Below are positions 53,371-61,538 of a DNA stretch of 64,000 bases, in pieces. Both the position numbers and the translations under genes were made by a program. The notes beneath the pieces were generated by a model, which did no database searches, had not been told where the DNA came from, and saw only the letters and a program-made list of their open reading frames with translations. This stretch comes from B1 sp034439755 (lineage in GTDB: Bacteria; Bacteroidota; Bacteroidia; UKL13-3): NCBI GenBank assembly GCA_034439755.1, contig JAWXAZ010000122.1:1-64000 (forward strand), read 5' to 3'. The stretch's first letter is position 1, and every line of letters starts with the position of its first letter.

Positions 53371-53444
53371 CTCCCTCTCCTGGACTCGAACCAGGGACCC
53401 CATGATTAACAGTCATGTGCTCTAACCAGCTGAGCTAAGAAGGA
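53371..53444 (-). tRNA. tRNA-Asn (GTT anticodon)
   Basis: The minus strand gives acceptor TCCTTCT paired with AGAGGGA, D-arm AGCTCAGCTGG, anticodon loop CTGTTAA with GTT and T-loop TTCGAGT, with discriminator G as expected for Asn. CCA is not encoded (CTA follows), unlike the other two tRNAs in the window, so it must be added by the CCA enzyme. Confidence 0.93.
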
Positions 53445-53531
53445 ATTTATTTCCCTTTCGGGGATGCAATGATAGGAATTGATTTTTAATTTCGCAATAT
53501 TTGCACCACAAAAAAATAAAAAAAATTTTAT

Positions 53532-54470
53532 ATGAGTTTATTAGTCGTTGGTAGTGTGGCGTTTGATGCCATTGAAACACCCTTTGGAAAAACAGATAAA
53601 ATTGTTGGAGGTGCCGCTTCTTACATCGCTTTGGCTTCTTCTTACTTCACAAAATCATCAAATTTGGTGGCTGTTGTTGGAGAAGATTTCCCAAATGAAT
53701 TTGTGCAACACCTAAACAACCACGGTGTTAACACCGAAGGTCTGCAAATTAAAAAAGGTGAAAAATCATTCTTCTGGAGTGGAAAGTACCACACAGATAT
53801 GAATACGCGTGATACTTTGGTTACCGAACTTAATGTTTTGGGCAATTTTGATCCAATTATTCCTGAAGCATACCAAAATTGCGAGTTTTTAATGTTGGGT
53901 AACTTAGCCCCCAAAGTTCAACAAACTGTGATTGAACGTTTAGCAAAACGTCCGCGCCTAATCGTTATGGATACCATGAATTTCTGGATGGAAATTGCCT
54001 TAGACGATTTAAAAGAAACACTTAAAATGGTAGACGTGCTAACCATCAACGATGAAGAAGCCCGCTTGCTTTCTGGAGAATATTCTTTGGTAAAAGCCGC
54101 TGCTAAAATTCAACAAATGGGCCCAAAATACTTAATCATCAAAAAAGGTGAAAACGGCGCCCTTCTTTTCCATGGAAAGGAAGTCTTCTTCGCACCAGCC
54201 CTTCCACTAGAAGAAGTATTCGACCCTACAGGAGCTGGAGATACCTTTGCAGGTGGATTTATTGGCTACCTTGCTAAAACAGGCGATATTAGCTTCGAAA
54301 ACATGAAAAACGCTATTATTTATGGTTCTGCCATGGCTTCTTTCTGCGTTGAGCGTTTCGGAACAGAAAGAATCATCAATTTAAGTCGGGAAGAATTAGA
54401 CCACCGCATCAATCAATTCAAAAATTTAGTACGTTTTAACATTGGCGCTAACCTCGCAGAAAGCAACTAA
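53532..54470 (+). CDS. PfkB-family carbohydrate/nucleoside kinase
   Basis: A 312-residue sugar or nucleoside kinase of the ribokinase family. The N-terminal Gly-rich motif (VGGAASYIALASSYF) and the C-terminal signature DPTGAGDTFAGGFIGYL with catalytic Asp are present, and LTINDEEARLLSGE fits the middle region. It may phosphorylate ribose, adenosine or another sugar; the exact substrate is unknown. A strong bidirectional terminator follows. Confidence 0.9.
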   Translation: MSLLVVGSVAFDAIETPFGKTDKIVGGAASYIALASSYFTKSSNLVAVVGEDFPNEFVQHLNNHGVNTEGLQIKKGEKSFFWSGKYHTDMNTRDTLVTELNVLGNFDPIIPEAYQNCEFLMLGNLAPKVQQTVIERLAKRPRLIVMDTMNFWMEIALDDLKETLKMVDVLTINDEEARLLSGEYSLVKAAAKIQQMGPKYLIIKKGENGALLFHGKEVFFAPALPLEEVFDPTGAGDTFAGGFIGYLAKTGDISFENMKNAIIYGSAMASFCVERFGTERIINLSREELDHRINQFKNLVRFNIGANLAESN

Positions 54471-54524
54471 TAAAATTAGGCTCAACCAACTACTTTTGAA
54501 ATTGGCGCTATCCTGATAAAAAAT

Positions 54525-54567
54525 AAAAAAAACAGGCTGATTCTTAATTGAATCAGCCTGTTTTTTT
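54525..54567. terminator. Bidirectional terminator
   Basis: AACAGGCTGATTC and GAATCAGCCTGTT form a perfect stem with a TTAATT loop and A/T runs on both sides, ending the convergent PfkB and small membrane-protein genes. Confidence 0.93.
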
Positions 54568-54586
54568 ACGCCTAAACTACCAGAAA

Positions 54587-55030
54587 CTAAAACCTAAACA
54601 TAGGTGCGCCCCAAGGAATTCTAGATAGAACCAACACCAAAGCAATGCCAAAAAAGATTAAACTACGCTTGTGCTTGTCGGCATCAGAATAAGCCTTCTT
54701 TACCCTAATACGCCCAATTTGAATTAGCGCCACAGATATAATCATCATCAGTGGATGCTCAATTAACATAGCGCGAATAGCCGAATCTTTCATAGCCACA
54801 GCCATATTAGCCATTGCATGTTGAATATTCGGACTCACAAACAACAGAATTAAACCAATGAGCAATTGCGAATGCGCCGCAGATAACAAAAGCGTACCAG
54901 CCAAATTATCTGGCTTCGCAAATGGCGTGCCCCCACTTAAGCCACGTGCCGCCTTAAAAATTGCATAAAGCGCCGCAGCCAAAAAAGCCCAACGCAGTAA
55001 ATTGTGAATAGAAAGTAATAAATCGTACAT
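54587..55030 (-). CDS. Four-helix membrane protein, cytochrome b561-like
   Basis: A 147-residue membrane protein with four predicted helices. LLLSIHNLLRWAFL, LLSAAHSQLLIGLI, MLIEHPLMMIISVALIQ and the last helix each follow the pattern of proteins annotated as cytochrome B in Bacteroidota. His residues in or near three helices could ligate heme, but this is inference. No partner gene is adjacent; it diverges from comEC. Confidence 0.55.
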   Translation of the reverse strand: MYDLLLSIHNLLRWAFLAAALYAIFKAARGLSGGTPFAKPDNLAGTLLLSAAHSQLLIGLILLFVSPNIQHAMANMAVAMKDSAIRAMLIEHPLMMIISVALIQIGRIRVKKAYSDADKHKRSLIFFGIALVLVLSRIPWGAPMFRF

Positions 55031-55100
55031 AATGTTTTTTTTTCAAAACTAACTATTCACTAACTTATGTCAAGTTATTTTTTAAAACTACCCCACAAAC

Positions 55101-57155
55101 ATGTCCAGTTTTTGGCAACAAATGCCTTTTGTGCGCATCCTCCTCCCTTTTATTTTGGGCATTATTGCCTGCAGTAAATTTGCATATAACGGGCTGAACC
55201 AATCCATTTTACTAGCACTCACAGCCGCCGCCTACCTCCTATTCCATTACCTAAGCAAACATTCATTCAGAGAATATTTGCACGGCATTTGGTTTAGCCT
55301 ACTCTATTTTTTACTCGGAATTTTTATCCTTTGCCTCCACCAAGAGAAAGAAAAACTACAACACTTCTCCCAACATAAATCCCAAGCAATTGCGGTTCAA
55401 ATTACAGAAAAAACTACCCAAACAGAAAAAGGTTGGAAGGCCGAAGCACTTGTATTATATGGCATCGACAGCCTTTTAAACACCAAACCCCTGAGAGGAA
55501 AAATAGTGTTATACGCCCAAACTACACCCGGCGACACCCAACCAAGCTATGGCGACCAATTATTAATTAAATCTGGTTTTCAAGAAATATCTCCCAACAA
55601 AAATCCCGGTGCCTTTAACTACCAATTATACCTCCAAAGAAAAGGCATTTTCTACGCAACATACCTGCGCAAAAATCAATACCTAAAACTGCAATCAAAC
55701 CAAGGAAATACCATCCTAAAAAAAGTCTATGCCTTTCAATATTTTATTCACCAAGTACTGCAAAATAACCTCCAAAAACCCGGCGAAATTGGCATTGCAG
55801 AAGCTTTGCTTTATGGGTACGACAAAGACATTGAAGACGATATAACCGACGCTTATAGCAAAACCGGAACCTTGCATGTACTGGCAGTAAGCGGCATGCA
55901 TGTGGGACTCATTTTCATGATTCTATCTTGGCTCTTAAAACCCCTAGAAAAACTTAAACGCAGCAAAAAACTCATTCCACTTTTGCAAGTTTTAGGCATT
56001 TGGATCTACGCCCTTATTTGCGGCTTCTCGCCCTCCATTTTGCGCGCATGTGTAATGTTCACTTTTGTAATTATGGGCAAACAAATTGGCCGCAACAGCA
56101 ACCCATTCAACAGCCTCAGCGCCTCGGCATTTCTGCTCTTACTCACCAACCCCAACCTAATTTACAATGTAGGATTTCAACTAAGTTATGCTGCCGTAGG
56201 TGGCATTTTAGGCTTCTACCCATACCTCTATCACCTGTTCAATTTTAAACGATCTATTTTCGACGAAATATGGAAAATATTGGCCGTATCACTCGCCGCA
56301 CAAACCCTCACCCTCCCGTTAAGCATCTTCTATTTTCACCAAATTCCCCTCTATTTTTTGCTGGCCAATCTGCTCATCATTCCCCTCACCAGCATTATTA
56401 TTTATGCCGGCATAATCCTCCTAATTATATCGCCATTTCCTTTCCTCGCAAGCCTCCTTGGCAAGCTCATCGCCTGGCTCATTCAACTCACCAACCACAT
56501 TGCCGTTTTTATAGCAGACCTACCCTATTCTTACCTCGATCAACTTAATTGGGATACACTGCAACTCCTAGCCTATTACCTCATTTGTATTGGCCTGATC
56601 CAATTCCTTTTCCGCAGAGATATATTTGCCCTAAAAGCCATCTTAGCCATTTTTATATTGCTACAAATACAAAAAGTTTATGTGCAAATTCACTTACAAA
56701 AACAATTTGCACTCACCATTTATTCCCTGCCAAAAAACTTAGCCATTCAATATCAACATGGCAACCAAGCACAGCTTTGGCAACGAAGCTCAGACAAGCA
56801 ACAAAAAAACTTTAAGAACCAAATACAACCCAATCTCTACCTCAAAAACATTGTCTCGGTAGAAACTGAAACCCTAGATACCTTAAACTACCTTTTTGCA
56901 CCACAACCCGGATTAAAAATATGCATCCTTCAAAACCGCGGAATGCCCGCAAAGGAAGCGCTCAACATAGTGTTAATATGCGGCAAACATTATGTAAACA
57001 TTGAAAAATTAATCTCTTTAAACAGGGTACAAAAAGTGGTTATAAATGGCGATGTGCCCAAAAAGAAATCGGCTGCCATCAAAAAAATTCTGCAAAAACA
57101 CAAGATACCTTGTCACGATGTTACCGAAAATGGTGCCTTTGAAGTATCATTGTAG
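55101..57155 (+). CDS. comEC: ComEC/Rec2 competence DNA channel
   Basis: The inner-membrane channel for single-stranded DNA in natural transformation. The 684-residue protein has an N-terminal membrane/OB-fold region (DUF4131-like, about 1-210) and the Competence domain (about 215-500) with LHVLAVSGMHVGLIFMILSWLL and AEALLYGYDKDI. The C-terminal part (about 530-684) is far shorter than a metallo-beta-lactamase nuclease domain and lacks its HxHxDH motif, as in many Bacteroidota homologues. On the plus strand the gene is markedly C-rich. It ends one base before the enoyl-CoA hydratase start. Confidence 0.93.
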   Translation: MSSFWQQMPFVRILLPFILGIIACSKFAYNGLNQSILLALTAAAYLLFHYLSKHSFREYLHGIWFSLLYFLLGIFILCLHQEKEKLQHFSQHKSQAIAVQITEKTTQTEKGWKAEALVLYGIDSLLNTKPLRGKIVLYAQTTPGDTQPSYGDQLLIKSGFQEISPNKNPGAFNYQLYLQRKGIFYATYLRKNQYLKLQSNQGNTILKKVYAFQYFIHQVLQNNLQKPGEIGIAEALLYGYDKDIEDDITDAYSKTGTLHVLAVSGMHVGLIFMILSWLLKPLEKLKRSKKLIPLLQVLGIWIYALICGFSPSILRACVMFTFVIMGKQIGRNSNPFNSLSASAFLLLLTNPNLIYNVGFQLSYAAVGGILGFYPYLYHLFNFKRSIFDEIWKILAVSLAAQTLTLPLSIFYFHQIPLYFLLANLLIIPLTSIIIYAGIILLIISPFPFLASLLGKLIAWLIQLTNHIAVFIADLPYSYLDQLNWDTLQLLAYYLICIGLIQFLFRRDIFALKAILAIFILLQIQKVYVQIHLQKQFALTIYSLPKNLAIQYQHGNQAQLWQRSSDKQQKNFKNQIQPNLYLKNIVSVETETLDTLNYLFAPQPGLKICILQNRGMPAKEALNIVLICGKHYVNIEKLISLNRVQKVVINGDVPKKKSAAIKKILQKHKIPCHDVTENGAFEVSL

Positions 57156-57156
57156 T

Positions 57157-57933
57157 ATGGACGATTTGGTATTATACGAAGTAATAGACCGCGTGGGTTA
57201 TATTACCTTAAACAGGCCCCAAAAAAGAAATGCCCTGAGCTACGAGTTTGTGAGCGAAATTCGCAACCAATTAACCTTGGCCGAAAACGACGTTACCTGC
57301 AAGGTAATTGTGATTAAAGCCAATGGCGATGCCTTTTGCAGTGGTGCAGATTTAGCTTCCCTGCAAAAATTACAAAACAATACCTACCATGAAAACTTAG
57401 CCGACAGCAAGCATTTGGCAGCCTTGTATTTGCAAATTTATCAATGCGCAAAAATTGTAATTTCGCGCGTGGAAGGTGCCGCATTTGCTGGAGGCTGCGG
57501 CCTAGCTACCATTTGTGATTTTTGCTTTGCAGACCACAATGCCCGATTTGCTTATACCGAGGTAAAAATTGGCTTTATTCCGGCCATTGTAACCGTATTT
57601 TTAATGCGCACGGTGGGCGAAAAAGTAGCAAAACAAATTCTGTTAACAGGCGATATTTTTGATGCCGAAAGAGCGCTCCAATACCAATTAATTACGCAGG
57701 TAATAGATGCCCAAATCATTGAAGAAGAAGTGCACCAATTTGCCTTAAGGTTATGCAAAACTACTTCGGCGCAAAGCGTAGATAGCACCAAGAAAATGAT
57801 TGCCAAAATTCCAGAATTATCCCTTGAAGATGCCCTCAACTATGCGGCCGAAATGAACGCCGAAGCAAGGGCTTCCACCGATTGCAAAAAAGGAATTAAT
57901 GCCTTCTTAAATAAAGAAAAATTAACATGGTAA
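57157..57933 (+). CDS. Enoyl-CoA hydratase/isomerase family protein
   Basis: A crotonase-fold acyl-CoA enzyme of 258 residues beginning MDDLVLYEVIDRVGYITLN at ATG 57157; longer in-frame starts overlap comEC and lack homology. The oxyanion-hole motifs are NGDAFCSGADLASL and VEGAAFAGGCGLATICDFCF, and the catalytic-region segment is FAYTEVKIGFIPAIV. In this family it could be a hydratase, isomerase or methylglutaconyl-CoA hydratase. It lies in a run comEC-this gene-secreted protein with minimal spacing. Confidence 0.88.
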   Translation: MDDLVLYEVIDRVGYITLNRPQKRNALSYEFVSEIRNQLTLAENDVTCKVIVIKANGDAFCSGADLASLQKLQNNTYHENLADSKHLAALYLQIYQCAKIVISRVEGAAFAGGCGLATICDFCFADHNARFAYTEVKIGFIPAIVTVFLMRTVGEKVAKQILLTGDIFDAERALQYQLITQVIDAQIIEEEVHQFALRLCKTTSAQSVDSTKKMIAKIPELSLEDALNYAAEMNAEARASTDCKKGINAFLNKEKLTW

Positions 57934-58637
57934 GAAGAATTTATATCACCGCATTTACACTGCTATTAGGACTCAGCGCCATTTCACAAACCATACTTAG
58001 CGAGGGCAAGATTTTTTACGACATTAGCTACTTAAATTTACCAGAAGAAATGAAGCGCAATGAGCATTTAATGCCGCACGATGCCAGCTTCTATTTTAAG
58101 AACAATAAAACACGCTTCGAAATGGGCATTGGTGGCCTAGGAAAAAACACCACCATTTACGACCGGTCACTTAAACAAAATACCATCTTGTTAAACATCA
58201 AGGGCAAGAAATTTGCCATGATTAAATCGGACAGTGAAATGGTGGCGGCACAAAAATCATTGATTTCAAACGATACCAATAACAAATTTTTGCGCTTGGA
58301 AATTTTGGATCAGCACAAAAAAATTGCAGAAAGAAATTGCCAAAAGGCCATTGTTTACAGAATGCTAAACGGTAAAGAACAAGCCAACGAATGCTGGTTT
58401 ACCAAAGAAATTCCGCCTTTTAACACCATCAACGACCCCAACCTAAAAGCGCTCGATGGCTTTCTCATGCAATACACCATTAGCGAAAATGGCATGAGCA
58501 TGAACATGACCGTAAAAATGGTGATGCCCATTCCCATTGAGGATGCCAAGTTCGAAATTCCTCTAGGTTACCAAGTGGTTACAGAAAAAGAATTGTACAA
58601 ACTCCTCTTGGTTTTGCAATTTGAGGACGAAAAATAA
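57927..58637 (+). CDS. Secreted protein, DUF4412-like
   Basis: A 236-residue exported protein (signal MVRRIYITAFTLLLGLSAISQ). The mature part reads as a beta-rich domain: GKIFYDISYLNLP, ASFYFKNNKTRFEM, then CQKAIVYRMLNG and ECWFTKEIPPFNTI, resembling DUF4412/GLPGLI-like proteins of Bacteroidota. Function is unknown. Its start overlaps the hydratase stop by 7 bases, so it is translationally coupled. Confidence 0.65.
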   Translation: MVRRIYITAFTLLLGLSAISQTILSEGKIFYDISYLNLPEEMKRNEHLMPHDASFYFKNNKTRFEMGIGGLGKNTTIYDRSLKQNTILLNIKGKKFAMIKSDSEMVAAQKSLISNDTNNKFLRLEILDQHKKIAERNCQKAIVYRMLNGKEQANECWFTKEIPPFNTINDPNLKALDGFLMQYTISENGMSMNMTVKMVMPIPIEDAKFEIPLGYQVVTEKELYKLLLVLQFEDEK

Positions 58638-58646
58638 TACGTAAAA

Positions 58647-59606
58647 TTAAGCCTGATTTTTGCTGGGTTCGGCCACACTAATTTCATCTAAAATAGAGAT
58701 AAAATGTTCAATGCTGTTTATGATATGTGTGTTATTGCTTAAGTTCATCACACATTTTGAAAACTGCGATCCCGTAAGTAAAATTTGGCTCTTAGGCCAG
58801 CTTTTTGAAAGATAATCAACAAACTCCTGCTTGTCAATTAAGGGCTGTGCTACCGTCATTAAGGTAAGCAAATAGTCTGGACTATCATGCCCAAAGGCAT
58901 CGCGTAGATCTGATAAAGGCACTTCCTGCCCAAGGTATAAAACCTCGTGACCCCTAGAGCGAATTAGGTAATTGGCAAACAACAAACCCAAAGAATGTTT
59001 TTCGCTTTGGGGTAAAAACAACAAAAATTTCTTGCGCACCAAGGCCACTTTTCCCACCTGGCCATCTATGGCAACATATAATTTTTGCTTTATAATATTA
59101 GAAACAAAATGCTCGTGAGAAGGCAACAAACTGCCCACCTGCCACAACAATCCTACCTCGTTTAAAAAGGGAAAAATGATTTTCAAAAAAGTATCCTCAA
59201 TGCCATATTGAAGAATGTACGTGTTGAGCAATTTATGAAACTCAACTTCATCAAAACCCATCATGGCAGAAATAAATGCCTTGATATGGTTTTTAAACTC
59301 AGTGCAATTTTTACCCAAATGCATCACCTTTTGAGCAATTTGAAAACTGGTCATTTTGGCTATATCAGAAATTTTATGGCCATTCTCGTTTAATAAACTT
59401 ATATTCAACAAGTTTTTTAAATCAGCATCGTTGTAAAACCTAATATTGGTTTCGCTTCGCTTAGGCACAACAATGCCGTATCTTTGCTCCCAGATGCGCA
59501 GCGTATGACTTTTAACACCCGTAATGGCCTCAATATCCTTTATGGTAAATGTTCCCAATGCTTTTTCCTCAATAGAATTTAATTCTTTAAACATTAGGCT
59601 ACTCAA
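58647..59606 (-). CDS. MerR-family regulator with B12-binding-like domain
   Basis: A 319-residue regulator. A MerR winged helix occupies about 16-85 (TIKDIEAITGVKSHTLRIWEQRYG); the middle (about 100-185) resembles the helical B12-binding cap with LLPSHEHFVSNII, and the last 120 residues a Rossmann-like cobalamin domain (SEKHSLGLLFANYLIRSRG, LYLGQEVPLSDL). The cobalamin-ligating Asp-x-His-x-x-Gly appears as EKHSLG, so the His is kept. In CarH/LitR proteins this makes a light sensor through adenosylcobalamin; light sensing here is inference. It diverges from a TIGR01777 epimerase gene 21 bases away. Confidence 0.85.
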   Translation of the reverse strand: MSSLMFKELNSIEEKALGTFTIKDIEAITGVKSHTLRIWEQRYGIVVPKRSETNIRFYNDADLKNLLNISLLNENGHKISDIAKMTSFQIAQKVMHLGKNCTEFKNHIKAFISAMMGFDEVEFHKLLNTYILQYGIEDTFLKIIFPFLNEVGLLWQVGSLLPSHEHFVSNIIKQKLYVAIDGQVGKVALVRKKFLLFLPQSEKHSLGLLFANYLIRSRGHEVLYLGQEVPLSDLRDAFGHDSPDYLLTLMTVAQPLIDKQEFVDYLSKSWPKSQILLTGSQFSKCVMNLSNNTHIINSIEHFISILDEISVAEPSKNQA

Positions 59607-59627
59607 ATTGTTTTTAAAATAAAGATT

Positions 59628-60530
59628 ATGACAAAAATACTCATTTCGGGCGGTTCTGGTTTGCTTGGTTCAAACCTAACAAAAATTCTTAAAAATCAAG
59701 GTCACCAAGTTTCGTGGCTTAGCAGGAATCCAAAAACAGGAGATGTTCCGCAGTTTTTCTGGAATCCACAAACCCAAGAAATAGACCCAAATGCCTTGCA
59801 AGAAATAGACACCATAATTCACCTTGCGGGAGCAGGAGTGGCAGATAAACGCTGGACAGACAGCTATAAAGATCTCATTCTACAAAGCAGAATTGAGGGC
59901 ACGCAACTGTTGTTTAATACACTCAAAAACAAGCCCAACAAAGTGCAAACTTTTATTGGCGCTTCGGCCGTTGGTATTTATGGTACCCACCCTGTTGCAC
60001 CAACCAACGAAGACGCGCCCTTGGCAAATAATTTCTTGGCAGAAGTTTGCAAACAATGGGAAAACGAAACCCAAAAGATTGCTAGCCTGGGTATCAGAAC
60101 CGCCATTGTGCGCATTGGCATTGTGCTGAGCCAAGAAGGCGGGTTCATCAAAGAAATTGGCCAACTGGCTAAATATTGGTTGGCAGCACCCCTGGGCAAT
60201 GGCAATATGCTTACCCCTTGGATTCACATCAACGACCTTTCCAACATTTTTATTCACCTCATGCAACACCCCAATCTTTCGGGTGTTTTCAATGGCGTGG
60301 CACCCAATCCTGCCACCAACAAAGAACTTACAAAAGCCATTTGTCTGGCCATGCACAAGCCCTTTTTCCTGCCTCCTGTGCCCGCTTTTGCCCTCAAAAT
60401 TATAGTAGGAGAAATAGCGCCCATGCTGCTTTCCAACCAAGATATCTCCTGCAAAAAAATCCTCCAAACTGGCTTTCATTTTCAATTTACAAACCACAAA
60501 TTGGCCATCCAAAATCTCTTGCAAGCCTAA
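59628..60530 (+). CDS. TIGR01777-family SDR epimerase
   Basis: An extended short-chain dehydrogenase of 300 residues. The N-terminal Rossmann motif is ISGGSGLLGSNLTKIL; TIIHLAGAGVADKRWTD and SAVGIYG ... EVCKQWE follow, and a DUF1731-like C-terminal segment (PVPAFALKIIVGEIAPMLL) is typical of the TIGR01777/YfcH group. The reaction is unknown. It diverges from the MerR regulator and may be its target. Confidence 0.92.
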   Translation: MTKILISGGSGLLGSNLTKILKNQGHQVSWLSRNPKTGDVPQFFWNPQTQEIDPNALQEIDTIIHLAGAGVADKRWTDSYKDLILQSRIEGTQLLFNTLKNKPNKVQTFIGASAVGIYGTHPVAPTNEDAPLANNFLAEVCKQWENETQKIASLGIRTAIVRIGIVLSQEGGFIKEIGQLAKYWLAAPLGNGNMLTPWIHINDLSNIFIHLMQHPNLSGVFNGVAPNPATNKELTKAICLAMHKPFFLPPVPAFALKIIVGEIAPMLLSNQDISCKKILQTGFHFQFTNHKLAIQNLLQA

Positions 60531-60631
60531 AAAATGATAGACCATTGCAACCATTTCCCTATTTTTGCCTTCTATCAAGCATCGCTTCTGGCGGTCTGAA
60601 CCAAGGAATTTATAACAAGAAATAATTACGA

Positions 60632-61393
60632 ATGAAGAAAATACTTGCCTCATTAAGCTTAATAATCCTTACCACTGCAGTCTCTTTTGCCCAGAAAAAA
60701 GAGGAAAAACTCTATCAACCCGCAGTTATTGTGGAACTTTTTTCTTCGGAAGGTTGCGCTAGCTGCCCTTATGCAGACGAATTCTTAAAAGAGCTCATTA
60801 ATATAAGCGACAGTGCTGGCACCCCCGTTTATGTAATAGATTACCACGTGGTAATTTGGAATAAATCGGGCTGGGTAGACCCCTTCTCCGATTCGCTCTA
60901 TAGCCTTCGTCAGCAAGAATACATGCACAAGAAACAGCTAGCCGCCATGTACACCCCAATGGTCTTTGTAAACGGCGGCGACAAAGACTTTGCGGGTGGC
61001 GATAAAAAAGGAATTGGCATGGCCATACAAAATTTCCTGAGCGCACCTTCTATGCATTTTATGCGCAGCGGCGTTACAGGTATAGAAAATGAAGACAGCG
61101 TAATGATAGCCTACCAATTTTGGGGCAATCCAGATTCGCTAGAAATGCGCGTGGCTTTGGTTCAGAAAGAAATAAATAGCCAAGTAAAAGGAGGCGAAAA
61201 TTCTGGACTCATCCTTCACCACCACAATGTTGTGCGCGCGCTGCAAACGCAAAAATTAGGCAAGTCGGATGGCCACTTTAAATTCCCCATCGATAGAAAT
61301 TTAAACTTAGACAATTACCGTTTGGTGCTGTTTCTACAACATAAAAGAACCTGGAAAATTGTTGCGTCCGACCAATTAACGTTTAAGCCATAA
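60632..61393 (+). CDS. Secreted DUF1223 thioredoxin-like protein
   Basis: A 253-residue exported protein (signal MKKILASLSLIILTTAVSFAQ). The DUF1223 domain has VELFSSEGCASCPYADEFL, in which Cys-Ala-Ser-Cys resembles a thioredoxin active site, then DYHVVIWNKSGWVDPFS, YTPMVFVNG with the cis-Pro position and LILHHHNVVRALQ. A redox role in the periplasm is plausible but unproven. A copy of the dispersed word (60593-60602) lies just upstream. Confidence 0.85.
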   Translation: MKKILASLSLIILTTAVSFAQKKEEKLYQPAVIVELFSSEGCASCPYADEFLKELINISDSAGTPVYVIDYHVVIWNKSGWVDPFSDSLYSLRQQEYMHKKQLAAMYTPMVFVNGGDKDFAGGDKKGIGMAIQNFLSAPSMHFMRSGVTGIENEDSVMIAYQFWGNPDSLEMRVALVQKEINSQVKGGENSGLILHHHNVVRALQTQKLGKSDGHFKFPIDRNLNLDNYRLVLFLQHKRTWKIVASDQLTFKP

Positions 61394-61427
61394 TTAACAA
61401 CTAAACATTATAACCATTATACAAAAT

Positions 61428-61532
61428 ATAAAGTCCTATTTCGACAAATATCTCCAAGTACCCTTATTTTGTTAAACAGTCATTTATCCAAATAAAATTA
61501 TCAAAAAGCCCAAAGCTATTTGATAATTTTAC
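61428..61532. repeat. Dispersed intergenic element, copy 2
   Basis: Shares ATTTCGACAAATATCTCC (61438-61455) and AAAATTATCAAA (61494-61505) with the element at 26351, at almost equal spacing (56 versus 55 bases). Here TAAAATTATCAAA pairs with TTTGATAATTTTA further on, forming a hairpin between two convergent genes, so it may also act as a terminator. Confidence 0.6.
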
Positions 61533-61538
61533 TTGATA

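Noticed and set aside
556..60602. Dispersed GGTTCRRACC copies as tRNA T-loop fragments
   Set aside because: The T-loop consensus GGTTCRANYCC differs, no adjoining cloverleaf arms occur, and most copies lie in protein genes.
59880..60653. 257-codon minus-strand ORF opposite the TIGR01777 gene
   Set aside because: The plus strand encodes a clear SDR family protein; the opposite frame is a shadow without family features.
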